Positions 1-8,307 of a stretch of 64,000 nucleotides of DNA are shown here, piece by piece (positions within the stretch are counted from its first letter, which is position 1; each line of letters begins with the position of its first letter). The stretch covers positions 26,742 to 90,741 of the forward strand of contig JAHZJK010000030.1 of NCBI GenBank assembly GCA_022600955.1, read 5' to 3'. The notes under the pieces are model-generated. The model did no database searches, was not told where the DNA came from, and saw nothing but the letters and a program-made list of their open reading frames with translations. Position numbers and translations under genes: made by a program. The DNA is from Gammaproteobacteria bacterium. Lineage in GTDB: Bacteria; Pseudomonadota; Gammaproteobacteria; Steroidobacterales; Woeseiaceae.

Positions 1-643
1 CAGCCAGATTGCTCATTGTGTCACTCGCCAGCAACTCAACAGCAAGCTCATCACGTCTGCCCGACGGCAAGATAGAAAGCGACTGAATATTGGACGGCAT
101 GATCAGGTCATTGGGATCAAGTTCCGGGTTCCTTATCAGGTCCAGAAGCCCTTTTTCACTTTCAGCGGCAAACAGATTTGAAACGTGCTGTCGTGCACAG
201 TCTGCGTCGACCAGGACAACACTCCAGTCCTTTTCACGCGCAATACTTAGCGCCAGGTTAATACACGTAAACGTTTTGCCTTCCCCTGGCAACGCACTCG
301 CTACCATTATGAGGTTGGAGCGCTCCGGCTTCGTAACTTTGTCACCAATGGCATTAGCTAATATCGGCCTCTTGATAAAGCGACACTCATCAGCGAGTTT
401 CGGCTGCTTGGCACCCGATACCAGAAATCCGGACGTTTCGAGTTGGTCGCCGTCAACGACGACGGTCTTGCCATTGTAACGAAAATCCATACAGCGAAGG
501 TCGTCCGGCAACTCGTTCGGATCCATTCGTCGCAACGTCGTCGTGTCATTCAGGCTCGCCATTGACGACGCGACTGACGTCGGTTCAGCCTCAGCTGTAC
601 CGCTACTCTGAATGCGCTTCAGTGCTTCCTGTATTTTACTCAA
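1..643 (-). CDS. Tyrosine-protein kinase (BY-kinase, CpsD/CapB type), C-terminal end outside window
   Basis: Cytoplasmic P-loop kinase that works with a membrane chain-length protein to control exopolysaccharide assembly; the closest subgroup is the autokinase found beside XrtA/PEP-CTERM exopolysaccharide genes (family knowledge). Only the first 214 codons are in the window. Seen: Walker A GEGKT at residues 120-124 and the Walker A' strand VLVDAD at 143-148, which is diagnostic for this family. The N-terminal 100 residues form a poorly conserved linker. The Walker B motif and the C-terminal tyrosine cluster lie beyond the left edge. The start is TTG at 643, which overlaps the TGA of the upstream chain-length gene (TTGA), so the two are probably translationally coupled. 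Confident about family, less about subgroup. Confidence 0.88.
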   Translation of the reverse strand, partial: MSKIQEALKRIQSSGTAEAEPTSVASSMASLNDTTTLRRMDPNELPDDLRCMDFRYNGKTVVVDGDQLETSGFLVSGAKQPKLADECRFIKRPILANAIGDKVTKPERSNLIMVASALPGEGKTFTCINLALSIAREKDWSVVLVDADCARQHVSNLFAAESEKGLLDLIRNPELDPNDLIMPSNIQSLSILPSGRRDELAVELLASDTMSNLA

Positions 644-2304
644 AGCAATCCAACCAAAATGTCACGTACTCCATGCCCTGAAATCTCCAGCACAACGAGC
701 GTGCCTAAAATGACGACGACTCCGGCAAGGCTGGCGACAAATTGCTTAAAGTCGGCCCGACCAAAAAAACCACCCTGACCAGCAACGACACTGATTTTGC
801 CAAGTACGGGAATACCTGCCACTTTGCGGAGTGTGTTCACATCGTGCACAACCGGACTTAATTGCGAAAATGCGAAAGCGAAACCGACTCCGGCCGCACC
901 GGCAAGTATGGCAACAGCCAGGAACAACATTGTGCGATTCGGCGATACCGGGTTAAAACCTGCCACTGGTGGATCGATAATTTTGAAATCTTCTTCGCCA
1001 GAATCGTAGGCACGGCTGCTCAATACCTGAGTTTCCCTGCTTTCGACCAGTGCTTGGTAGCCTTCCCGGACAACTTCATAGTCACGATTGAGTCTCGCGT
1101 ACTCGGCCTCGACTTCCGGAACCTCGTCAATCAAAGCCTTCAACGAGCTCACCGTGCTGACCTGGTCAGCGATATCTGCTTCAAGTGTCGCGATTTCAAC
1201 GTCAGTTTCATTGAGCGCGATACGAATTGCCTGGTGCACAGGGTTGGCATCCAGCATCGCTATTTCAATATCGCCGCCTTGCAGTCCCAGCTTTTGCAGT
1301 TCATCGGCTCGCTCTGCTTTGAGGCGAAGCAGCGTTTCCTGAACAGCGATAACGTCAGGATGGCGCTCAGTATAGTCAAGCAACAAACTCTCAAGTCTGG
1401 ATTCGTAGTCGCGTATTCGCGCATCAAGGCTGTTCGCCGGCAGGTCGTCCGCGTCACGATCAGTCGACGTGACCACTGCGACTTCACCGCTGATTTGCAA
1501 ACGCAGGCGGTCGCGCTTGGACTGTGCGATGCGCAGGCTGCGTCGCGACTCAGCCAGTGCGTCTCTTGTTCTTTGCAAACGGGTAAAGTAACCACCCTCT
1601 GAACCCGGCAGTTTGTCGGCGTTGTCACGTTTAAATCGCGCCAGGAGATCTTCAGCTTCCTGCAAACGCTGCTCGGTTTCCGCAATTTGCTGCTCGATAA
1701 ATTTGCGGGCAGACTCGTTTCCGGCCCTCTCAGATCGCAGGGTATCTTCAATAAAGGTGTTTAGCAGTACCGAAACGACCTCCGCAGCTTTGGAGCGATC
1801 GCGATCCTCGTACTCAATAGTAAAAAGGCTCTCGCCTCTCGGACGGCCTTGGCCAGGTGTCGAAAGTGAATCGGCTGAAATTGATAATCGCTGGCCAAGT
1901 CCTGCAACAAGTTCGACGCGCTGCGCATCTGTCTCCACTCCCGCGTCCAGTCCGGTCTCAGTGGCGACCTTCAATAACTGGACGCTACCGACCAGTGCCT
2001 GCCGTACCATCGCCAGCTGCTGCTCAACATTGGCGGCAACTATTTGCGTACCGAGCAACGGCTCCAGGGTTGACGATGTGTCGACCTGAAACCGTGCTGA
2101 CGCTCGATACATATCAGGTAATGCCAGCACTATTGACCAGCCAACAAGGCACACCAGCCAGGTTGTAACAACAACCCACTTACGGAATCTCCACATGCCG
2201 CGAAGTTCCGCGATTGCCTGGTCGTAAACGTCTTTCAACTTTCTGGGTCCTGATTCGTCACTGATAGGAAATCTAAAAGACAGATTCCGGAATAATGATG
2301 ACAT
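640..2304 (-). CDS. Polysaccharide chain-length determinant (Wzz/GNVR family, XrtA-locus type)
   Basis: Inner-membrane polysaccharide co-polymerase, 554 aa, that sets polymer length and is the membrane partner of the kinase encoded just downstream. Seen: a Wzz-like N-terminus with one membrane helix at about residues 44-63, a long periplasmic part with strongly helical, charged, coiled-coil-like stretches at about 190-280 and 300-420, a GNVR-like segment (EYARLNRDY, then YQALVESRE) near 420-445, and two further hydrophobic helices at the C-terminus. Length and the absence of a fused kinase domain match the chain-length proteins of PEP-CTERM/XrtA loci. The ATG start overlaps the upstream export gene by 32 bases; no better later start was seen. 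Confidence 0.88.
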   Translation of the reverse strand: MSSLFRNLSFRFPISDESGPRKLKDVYDQAIAELRGMWRFRKWVVVTTWLVCLVGWSIVLALPDMYRASARFQVDTSSTLEPLLGTQIVAANVEQQLAMVRQALVGSVQLLKVATETGLDAGVETDAQRVELVAGLGQRLSISADSLSTPGQGRPRGESLFTIEYEDRDRSKAAEVVSVLLNTFIEDTLRSERAGNESARKFIEQQIAETEQRLQEAEDLLARFKRDNADKLPGSEGGYFTRLQRTRDALAESRRSLRIAQSKRDRLRLQISGEVAVVTSTDRDADDLPANSLDARIRDYESRLESLLLDYTERHPDVIAVQETLLRLKAERADELQKLGLQGGDIEIAMLDANPVHQAIRIALNETDVEIATLEADIADQVSTVSSLKALIDEVPEVEAEYARLNRDYEVVREGYQALVESRETQVLSSRAYDSGEEDFKIIDPPVAGFNPVSPNRTMLFLAVAILAGAAGVGFAFAFSQLSPVVHDVNTLRKVAGIPVLGKISVVAGQGGFFGRADFKQFVASLAGVVVILGTLVVLEISGHGVRDILVGLL

Positions 2305-2908
2305 CGCCAGGCATTACCGGAATGTTCTCATCCAGATCGCCTTTGTTGACCAAGTCGTCAAGCCGAATACGAAACTCCTGGCTCTTGCCATCAACAACAC
2401 GAACCAGTTTCGAACGGTTGCCCGCTGCAAACTGCGTCAGCCCGCCCACTTCGATCATCACATCCAAAAGGGTTAGTTTGTCACGATAGGGAATCGCCTG
2501 TGGCGAGGCGGCTTGCCCAAGTATCCTGACTTTCTCCCCGAATGTGCCGACAAAACCTTCGACAATCACATTGACCTTCGGGTTACGGATGAACTCTGCC
2601 AGAACCTCTTCCATATCTCGCGCCAGGGCACTAGGTGATTTTCCAACAGCAACCATGTCTTCGATAAGAGGCGTGGATATCTTGCCGTCCGGACGCACAG
2701 GCACGGTCACGGAAAGATCTTCGTTTCGCCAAACGAAAATATTGAGTGTGTCGCCCGGACCGATGATGTACTCGCCAGTACCCGAAACAGCTGCAATATT
2801 GCCTGCACCCGTCGACGGCGGCGCGCTACCACAAGCACTTGCCAGCAATAACGTTGCGAGAAATGTCCACATAGTTGTAAAAGGTTTCGACACTAGCGTA
2901 ACTCTCAT
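2273..2908 (-). CDS. Polysaccharide export outer-membrane lipoprotein (short Wza-like, XrtA-locus type)
   Basis: Small polysaccharide export protein of 211 aa, expected to be the outer-membrane part of the exopolysaccharide exit channel. Seen: an N-terminal hydrophobic signal with a lipobox-like ASAC (Cys at about residue 26), the Poly_export motif YIIGPGDTLNIFVW at about 48-61, and SLBB-type segments with GEKVRILGQ and VMPGDVIIIPE near the C-terminus. It is far shorter than Wza (about 380 aa), as is usual for export proteins of XrtA/PEP-CTERM loci. It is the first gene of a three-gene run with the chain-length protein and kinase. Its upstream region is the longest gene-free stretch in the window. 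Confidence 0.88.
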   Translation of the reverse strand: MRVTLVSKPFTTMWTFLATLLLASACGSAPPSTGAGNIAAVSGTGEYIIGPGDTLNIFVWRNEDLSVTVPVRPDGKISTPLIEDMVAVGKSPSALARDMEEVLAEFIRNPKVNVIVEGFVGTFGEKVRILGQAASPQAIPYRDKLTLLDVMIEVGGLTQFAAGNRSKLVRVVDGKSQEFRIRLDDLVNKGDLDENIPVMPGDVIIIPESVF

Positions 2909-3281
2909 CTGTTTAGTTCACCCGGCCTTTGTGACCGGTGGAGCACAAAGCGCACTACCAAAGCCTGACTAGAGCGCATTTGGCGCTGTTTTGCCCGCGA
3001 TAGCGACTCTAAATAGTACAGTACTTCCTTGATGTTTTTAGCAATTATTACCATATCGCCTCGCACCAACCGGGGCTATCCGTGAAAGCCGCCGTTCACT
3101 TGCAGGGTTGAGTTGGCCGTCGCCCAGACGAGTGCAATTCAGCACCTCAATTCTATGCGACCTGAATAAGTATTGCCGGAAGCAAGTGAGCTTTCAAAGC
3201 GTGAGCTGCGTCACACAATGCCATGAGGCGTCGGTTTCGTAACGACACTGCGCGCCGCCGCATGACGATACACCGGTAACT
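2909..3281. other. Gene-free 373-base stretch, probable leader and promoter region of the export operon
   Basis: No protein with recognisable features is encoded here in any frame. It separates the sugar transferase stop codon from the export lipoprotein start, so it should carry the promoter of the three-gene export operon and a long 5' leader. A CRP/FNR-like palindrome sits at 3200-3215. An A/T-rich patch at about 3010-3050 could hold a -10 element for leftward transcription, but no clear -35/-10 pair was found. No obvious terminator hairpin with a T-run was seen after the sugar transferase. Confidence 0.5.
3200..3215. promoter_or_regulatory. CRP/FNR-like palindrome
   Basis: CGTGA-N6-TCACA on the + strand, reading TGTGA-N6-TCACG on the - strand: nine of ten bases of the cAMP-CRP core. 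It lies about 290 bases upstream of the export lipoprotein start and in no gene. A regulatory role is inferred only from this match. Confidence 0.35.
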
Positions 3282-4679
3282 CTATCGGGCGCCTTTTCCC
3301 CAGAGAACAACCTCGACCGTCTGCAGGATAATGACGATATCGAGCAGAAGACTCTGGTTCTTGACGTAATACAAGTCATAGTGAAGTTTTTCAGCCGCGT
3401 CTTCGTCAGACGCGCCATACGCATATTTGACTTGCGCCCATCCGGTCACGCCAGGTTTGATCGTGTGGCGTTCGGCATAGTATGGAATCTTTTGCTTAAG
3501 ATCGTCGACAAACTCTGGCCTTTCGGGCCGCGGACCGACCAATGCCATTTGTCCCGACAGTACGTTGAATACCTGCGGCAATTCGTCGAGGCGGAATTTT
3601 CGCAGAACGGCACCGACGCGAGTCACACGATCATCAGTTGCTGTTGCCCAGCGAGCTTCACCATCGGCTTCAGCATCTGTGCGCATGCTTCGAAACTTCA
3701 GTACCGAGAACGGCAAGCCGCCCTCACCCACTCGGGATTGTCTGTAAATTACGGGCGCGCGGATTCCCTCCTCGATCTTGATGGCCAGCATTGTCAGCAA
3801 CATGGCAGGCCAGGCAACCAGCAATAGCGTTGCGCTGACCGACAGGTCGACCGTCCGCTGGCAGAACCGTCTAAAACGAGAAACGCGAAAACCGGACGAA
3901 AAGATCAGCCAGCCCGGGCTAACCAGATCCACTCTGATCTTGCCAGATTCGCGCTCGATAAATTCGAGCAAGTCGATGACTTCAACGCCTGCGAGGCGAG
4001 CGTCAAGCAACTGTCGAATCGGCAGGTTTCCGCGTCGCTCATCCATCGCAACAAGAATCTCATCAGCTCCCGTTTTTTTGGCGATTTCGATCAACGGCGC
4101 GTCGTGCTCTATTCGCGCCGTACCTGACTCAACAGGTTTGTCACCGGGTGCCGCAATCCTTCCCACGATCTTGAACCCGCGTCTGTCCGCTTTTCTCCGC
4201 AAATCATCAATACTGGAGGCGCGTTTCCCAGAACCGTAGATCAGAATCTTGCGTCGGAACACATGCTCGTCGATAGTCCGGTAAAAAAAATACCGCAGCG
4301 CAACCAACAGAATTGCTGAGTAGCCCATCGCGACCGCCATGACCATCTTTCCAACTGCGACAACAGGCAAAGCAAAGAAAATCACCGCCAGACCGACTGT
4401 GGCACAAACCAGAGCCGCGGCGATCCGGACTACTGATTCGTAAAAATACAGCCGCTGGTCCGATTGATATAAGCCCATTGCAATCAGGCTCAAAAACACA
4501 CCGATTGCCAGCAGCAGAGACTTGAACCCCAGGTACTCCTGATTCGGTGCAATCTGGTCGACATTCCCAAAGATCAATAAACTGGCTATGAATGGTGACG
4601 AAAAAACAATAGACAGCTCGGCAGCCGCCATCAGAAGCAGTGGAAATCTTGCTCTTCTGTTTATTGACCAGGTGCGCAT
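3282..4679 (-). CDS. Initiating sugar-phosphate transferase (EpsB-like polyprenyl glycosylphosphotransferase)
   Basis: Inner-membrane enzyme, 465 aa, that transfers a hexose-1-phosphate to undecaprenyl phosphate and so starts repeat-unit synthesis. Seen: four to five N-terminal membrane helices, a CoA-binding/Rossmann-like middle part (ILIYGSGKRA at about 144-153), one more helix at about 275-300, and the catalytic bacterial sugar transferase domain with VLKFRSMRTDAE, LRKFRLDELPQ and LVGPRPERPEF, which carry the conserved DEL/PRP residues. Length and middle-domain sequence match the sugar transferase associated with PEP-CTERM systems. The short gene distance to the export trio downstream suggests a shared exopolysaccharide pathway. 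Nearest upstream genes run the other way. Confidence 0.9.
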   Translation of the reverse strand: MRTWSINRRARFPLLLMAAAELSIVFSSPFIASLLIFGNVDQIAPNQEYLGFKSLLLAIGVFLSLIAMGLYQSDQRLYFYESVVRIAAALVCATVGLAVIFFALPVVAVGKMVMAVAMGYSAILLVALRYFFYRTIDEHVFRRKILIYGSGKRASSIDDLRRKADRRGFKIVGRIAAPGDKPVESGTARIEHDAPLIEIAKKTGADEILVAMDERRGNLPIRQLLDARLAGVEVIDLLEFIERESGKIRVDLVSPGWLIFSSGFRVSRFRRFCQRTVDLSVSATLLLVAWPAMLLTMLAIKIEEGIRAPVIYRQSRVGEGGLPFSVLKFRSMRTDAEADGEARWATATDDRVTRVGAVLRKFRLDELPQVFNVLSGQMALVGPRPERPEFVDDLKQKIPYYAERHTIKPGVTGWAQVKYAYGASDEDAAEKLHYDLYYVKNQSLLLDIVIILQTVEVVLWGKGAR

Positions 4680-4764
4680 TGCATTACTCTAGAATTAGAT
4701 CTTCGTTTCGGCATGGTGGGGAACAGTTTCAATCCAGCTTCGTGCGTTGGAGGGGTGGTCCGTT

Positions 4765-4793
4765 TTGATACAGCGCTGATTCTAGCTTACTGT
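4765..4793 (+). promoter_or_regulatory. Candidate sigma-70 promoter for the rightward pair of genes
   Basis: TTGATA at 4765-4770, a 17-base spacer and a weak TACTGT at 4788-4793. It lies between divergent genes. Transcription would start near 4800, which leaves room for a leader before the ATG at 4867 but not before the GTG at 4807. The -10 match is poor. Confidence 0.3.
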
Positions 4794-4866
4794 ACGATGC
4801 GTCGTCGTGACAAAAGTCCCATTCAATATCGGACCTGAATACGAAAAAGAGGGAAACAACAAAGCG

Positions 4867-5832
4867 ATGAAAGCCTATCTGGACTCGATCCCATTTCCGG
4901 TACTCAAGATTGTCGCCGCGGGACTGATCGTCGTCGGTCTCGCCCATCTGTCCACGCTGGGCGCGGATGGCTCTCGTGCCGCTACCGCCTTTCGCGATGC
5001 AATGCACGCTCCGGCATTCATGCTCCTGACGCTGGGCCTCTTATTGGGACTGAGTAGCCGTCTGTCGCTTGTACCCAGCTATGCTTTTGCTATTGCCGTT
5101 GCCGCGATGGCCGGCATAACAGGTGAGGCATTCCAGGCAATTGGTCCGGGTGATGCGAGCATCGCCGATCTTGGCAGTGACGCATTAGGTATTTTTGCGG
5201 GCGCTCTATTTTTTGCGAGCTTCGACCGACGTATTCCGTACAACAAGGCACCCGGCCTGCGCGTCGCCATCGCCGCATCAGCTCTCTTTCTTGCGGCCGC
5301 CATTTTTTCGCCCGCCGCGAAATTCGGACTCAGCTTCAATGCACGCATCAATGCGCTACCGACTATCTATTCGCCGAGCTCCGATTGGCAAGCAACGTTT
5401 TTCGACACGAATTATGGCGCGACTGCACTTTCAATCAGCTGTGCGGACGGATGGGACTGCGCCGCGGAAGGCCTGACAAAAGTTATCTTTGGTCATCAAG
5501 AGTACTCGGGGATTCGTCTCGAAACGGCGAAAAACTGGCAAAACTACGTCATGTTGAACATGCCAATAGCCGCGGCCGACGGATACCAGCATCGACTCAC
5601 GCTAAGCATCAACGACGGGGTATACGAATGGGGCTACTCCGATCGCTTCAACTATCACTTCGATGTTCCCATTGACGCCACAGTCCTGCAGATCCCTGTC
5701 AGCGACATTCGCAATGCGCCATCATCCCGGCAAATGGAGATGGACGACATCACGAACCTGTACTTGTTCATGGATGCGCCGGCTGGCGGTGAAGCGATAG
5801 TGATCGGCAGAATTTTTCTTAGCATGCAATAA
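4867..5832 (+). CDS. VanZ-like membrane protein with a C-terminal extracytoplasmic domain
   Basis: Unrecognised function; 321 aa from the chosen start. The N-terminal half (to about residue 135) has four membrane helices in a VanZ-like arrangement, including the segment FRDAMHAPAFMLLTLGL and an acidic GEAFQAIGPGDASIADLGSD loop typical of VanZ-like proteins. After a further helix at about 145-165 comes a roughly 150-residue soluble part, rich in aromatics and beta-type sequence (SDWQATFFD, EYSGIRLETAKNW, SIRDGVYEW-like strands), that resembles a carbohydrate-binding sandwich fold but lacks a motif I can name. An in-frame GTG at 4807 would add 20 charged residues; the ATG at 4867 starts closer to the first helix. 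It stands divergent from the sugar transferase and 34 bases before wecB, so a role in the same pathway is likely but unproven. Confidence 0.65.
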   Translation: MKAYLDSIPFPVLKIVAAGLIVVGLAHLSTLGADGSRAATAFRDAMHAPAFMLLTLGLLLGLSSRLSLVPSYAFAIAVAAMAGITGEAFQAIGPGDASIADLGSDALGIFAGALFFASFDRRIPYNKAPGLRVAIAASALFLAAAIFSPAAKFGLSFNARINALPTIYSPSSDWQATFFDTNYGATALSISCADGWDCAAEGLTKVIFGHQEYSGIRLETAKNWQNYVMLNMPIAAADGYQHRLTLSINDGVYEWGYSDRFNYHFDVPIDATVLQIPVSDIRNAPSSRQMEMDDITNLYLFMDAPAGGEAIVIGRIFLSMQ

Positions 5833-5866
5833 TATCGGCGACCAAAATTCAAAAGAAACCAGACCT

Positions 5867-6958
5867 ATGATTGTCCACTTAATTGCTGCAGCCCGCCCCA
5901 ATTTCATGAAAGTCGCGCCGCTGTTGCACGCAATGAATCGTACCGACTGGATTGAAACCAAGCTTATTCATACCGGTCAGCACTACGACCACAACATGTC
6001 CGATGCCATCCTGCGTGATCTAAAAGTGCCAGCGCCTGACTATCATCTGAATATTGGCAGCGGCAGTCACGCCGAACAAACAGGCAATGTCATGATCGAG
6101 TACGAGAAGATTTGCCTTGCAGATCGTCCGGACTGGATTGTCGTTGTGGGTGACGTGAATTCCACAGCCGCCTGCGCGATGGTCGGCGCGAAGTTGTGGA
6201 TACCTGTCATTCACCTTGAGGCCGGGCTGCGCAGCGATGACAGGAAGATGCCGGAGGAAATTAACCGGCTGGTCACGGATGCAATTGCGGACGTGCTATG
6301 GACGCCGTCCGCTGATGCGGATGAAAACCTGCTTGCCGAGGGCACGGATAAGGCCAGAGTTTCCATGATTGGGAACATCATGATCGATTCGTTTGAAATG
6401 CTCAGAGCAAAAATCGAAGAGGCCGGCTCGCGAGAAAAACACGGCCTTGACGCAGGTAGTTATGCAATTGCGACACTGCATCGGCCATCCAATGTTGACA
6501 GCATGGAGACGCTGGAACCTATTGTCGACGCGTTGCTGAATGTGTCGACCAGACTGCCCGTAGTATTGGTAGCGCACCCGCGCACCAAGAAATCAATTGA
6601 CGAAAACGGCCTGGATCAACTGATCGCCGCAGCGCCGAATGTCCACATTCTGGAGCCACTGCCGTACATTCAGTTCATGAGCATGGTTAAAGATTCGCGA
6701 GTCGTCATAACGGACTCCGGGGGGCTTCAGGAAGAAACGACGTATCTCGGCATCCCGTGCCTTACCATGCGTGAGAACACCGAGCGGCCGATTACCGTTT
6801 CGATCGGCACAAACCGGCTGGTGCGCGCCGACACCCTGGCAGAGAATCTCAATGACGTACTCGCCGGCAACTGGCCCAAAGGTGAAAGACCGGCGTTGTG
6901 GGACGGTAAGACCGCGGAACGTGCGGTTGAAGACTTGCGTATTCGGTCTGGAAACTAG
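5867..6958 (+). CDS. wecB: UDP-N-acetylglucosamine 2-epimerase (non-hydrolysing)
   Basis: Cytoplasmic epimerase that interconverts UDP-GlcNAc and UDP-ManNAc, a precursor for ManNAc- or ManNAcA-containing glycans. 363 aa, normal for the family. Seen: GDVNST at 95-100, HLEAGLRS at 116-123 followed by PEEINR at 129-134, LHRPSNVD in the linker, and the UDP-binding DSGGLQEE and TERP segments in the C-terminal half. No ManNAc dehydrogenase of the WecC type is in the window, so the product either stays as ManNAc or is oxidised by the TviB-like enzyme further right or by an enzyme outside. Follows the VanZ-like gene by 34 bases. Its TAG overlaps the TAG of the convergent phosphomannomutase gene inside CTAG. 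Confidence 0.93.
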   Translation: MIVHLIAAARPNFMKVAPLLHAMNRTDWIETKLIHTGQHYDHNMSDAILRDLKVPAPDYHLNIGSGSHAEQTGNVMIEYEKICLADRPDWIVVVGDVNSTAACAMVGAKLWIPVIHLEAGLRSDDRKMPEEINRLVTDAIADVLWTPSADADENLLAEGTDKARVSMIGNIMIDSFEMLRAKIEEAGSREKHGLDAGSYAIATLHRPSNVDSMETLEPIVDALLNVSTRLPVVLVAHPRTKKSIDENGLDQLIAAAPNVHILEPLPYIQFMSMVKDSRVVITDSGGLQEETTYLGIPCLTMRENTERPITVSIGTNRLVRADTLAENLNDVLAGNWPKGERPALWDGKTAERAVEDLRIRSGN

Positions 6959-8307
6959 GTCGATTCGATTAGCGACGTCAGCTGCTCGGTCATCGTCCGG
7001 AGCAGCGCGATATTGCCGCGCGATTCAACATTCAGTCGCACAACGGGCTCTGTATTCGATTGACGAATATTGAACCGCCACTCCTCGAATTCGAAGCTGT
7101 ATCCGTCAGTTTCGTCAACGCTCAGGGCATCGGCTGCATACGTATCGTGCATCTTCTGTAGTGTCGCGGCAGCGTCACTGACCTTTCGATTGATTTCGCC
7201 ACTGGCGGGATACATCGACATGCGCGTACCAACAAGTTCAGACAAGGTCTTGCCGGATACCGAAATGAGCTCGGCGACCAACAACCACGGAATCATGCCG
7301 CTGTCAGCGTACCAAAAATCTCGAAAATAGTGATGCGCGCTCATCTCGCCACCGTAGGCACCGTCGACATCCCGCATCGTTTCCTTGATAAAGGAGTGGC
7401 CGGACTTGCTCAGTACGGCCTCGCCGCCCGCCGCGGCCACAATATCCAGCGTGTTCCAGGTCATTCGCGGGTCATGCACGATCTTCGCGCCCGGATTCCT
7501 GACAATGATACTTTCGGCCAATAGCCCGACGATATAATAGCCTTCGATAAACGTGCCGTTCTCGTCGAAAAGAAAGCAACGGTCGAAATCCCCGTCCCAT
7601 GCAATTCCCATATCGGCCTTGTTTTCGCGCACGGCTTGTGAAGTTACGGCCTGGTTGTGCTCCAGCATTGGATTGGGGATTCCATTGGGAAACGTGCCAT
7701 CCGGTTTGTTATGAACCTTGATCATGTCGAATGGCAGGAATGGCTCGAGCGCATCAGATGCGATGCCACCACAACCATTGCCGGGATTCATTACCAGCCT
7801 GAGGGACTTGAGCTTTGCAACATCTACGTAGCTCAGCATGTGACCGATGTACGCATCCAGCAGATCGATGTCGGTGCACGATCCACCACCTGCGGCCACT
7901 CTGTCGTCCGATTCCGCAAGCGCACGAATTTCAGCGAGCCCCGTGTCGGCGCTGATCGGGCGAGCCTCTTCGCGTACCAGTTTCAGCCCATTGTAATCAG
8001 CAGGATTGTGGCTGGCTGTCACCATGATGCCACCGTCAGCGCGCAGATGATTCGTAGCAAAATAAACCATCTCTGTACCACACAGACCGATGTCAAAGAC
8101 TTCGACGCCGGCATCCGTTAACCCGCTGATGACTGCATCCGCAAACTCATTGCTCGTCAGGCGCATGTCACGTCCGACGACCAAGGTCTTTGCCTCCAGG
8201 AAGGCTGCTGTCGCATTGCCGATGCGATAGCAGATATCGGCATTGATCTGGTTGGGGATTTGTCCGCGTATGTCGTAGGCTTTGAAACTATCGATGGTGA
8301 CTGTCAT
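6955..8307 (-). CDS. Phosphomannomutase/phosphoglucomutase (ManB/AlgC family)
   Basis: Converts mannose-6-phosphate to mannose-1-phosphate (often also the glucose pair), feeding GDP-mannose or UDP-glucose synthesis. 450 aa. Seen: catalytic phosphoserine loop GGIMVTASHNP with Ser99, metal-binding DGDFDR at 238-243, sugar-binding GEMSAHHYFRD at about 316-326, and the phosphate-binding RQSNTEP near the C-terminus. The ATG directly follows the TGA of the UDP-glucose dehydrogenase gene (TGAATG), so the two are probably coupled. Substrate preference between mannose and glucose cannot be told. No GDP-mannose pyrophosphorylase is in the window. Confidence 0.92.
   Translation of the reverse strand: MTVTIDSFKAYDIRGQIPNQINADICYRIGNATAAFLEAKTLVVGRDMRLTSNEFADAVISGLTDAGVEVFDIGLCGTEMVYFATNHLRADGGIMVTASHNPADYNGLKLVREEARPISADTGLAEIRALAESDDRVAAGGGSCTDIDLLDAYIGHMLSYVDVAKLKSLRLVMNPGNGCGGIASDALEPFLPFDMIKVHNKPDGTFPNGIPNPMLEHNQAVTSQAVRENKADMGIAWDGDFDRCFLFDENGTFIEGYYIVGLLAESIIVRNPGAKIVHDPRMTWNTLDIVAAAGGEAVLSKSGHSFIKETMRDVDGAYGGEMSAHHYFRDFWYADSGMIPWLLVAELISVSGKTLSELVGTRMSMYPASGEINRKVSDAAATLQKMHDTYAADALSVDETDGYSFEFEEWRFNIRQSNTEPVVRLNVESRGNIALLRTMTEQLTSLIEST

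Noticed and set aside
862..1602. 246-codon open frame on the + strand opposite the chain-length gene
   Set aside because: Lies wholly inside a well-supported gene on the other strand, with no recognisable domain; typical shadow frame in sequence of this composition.
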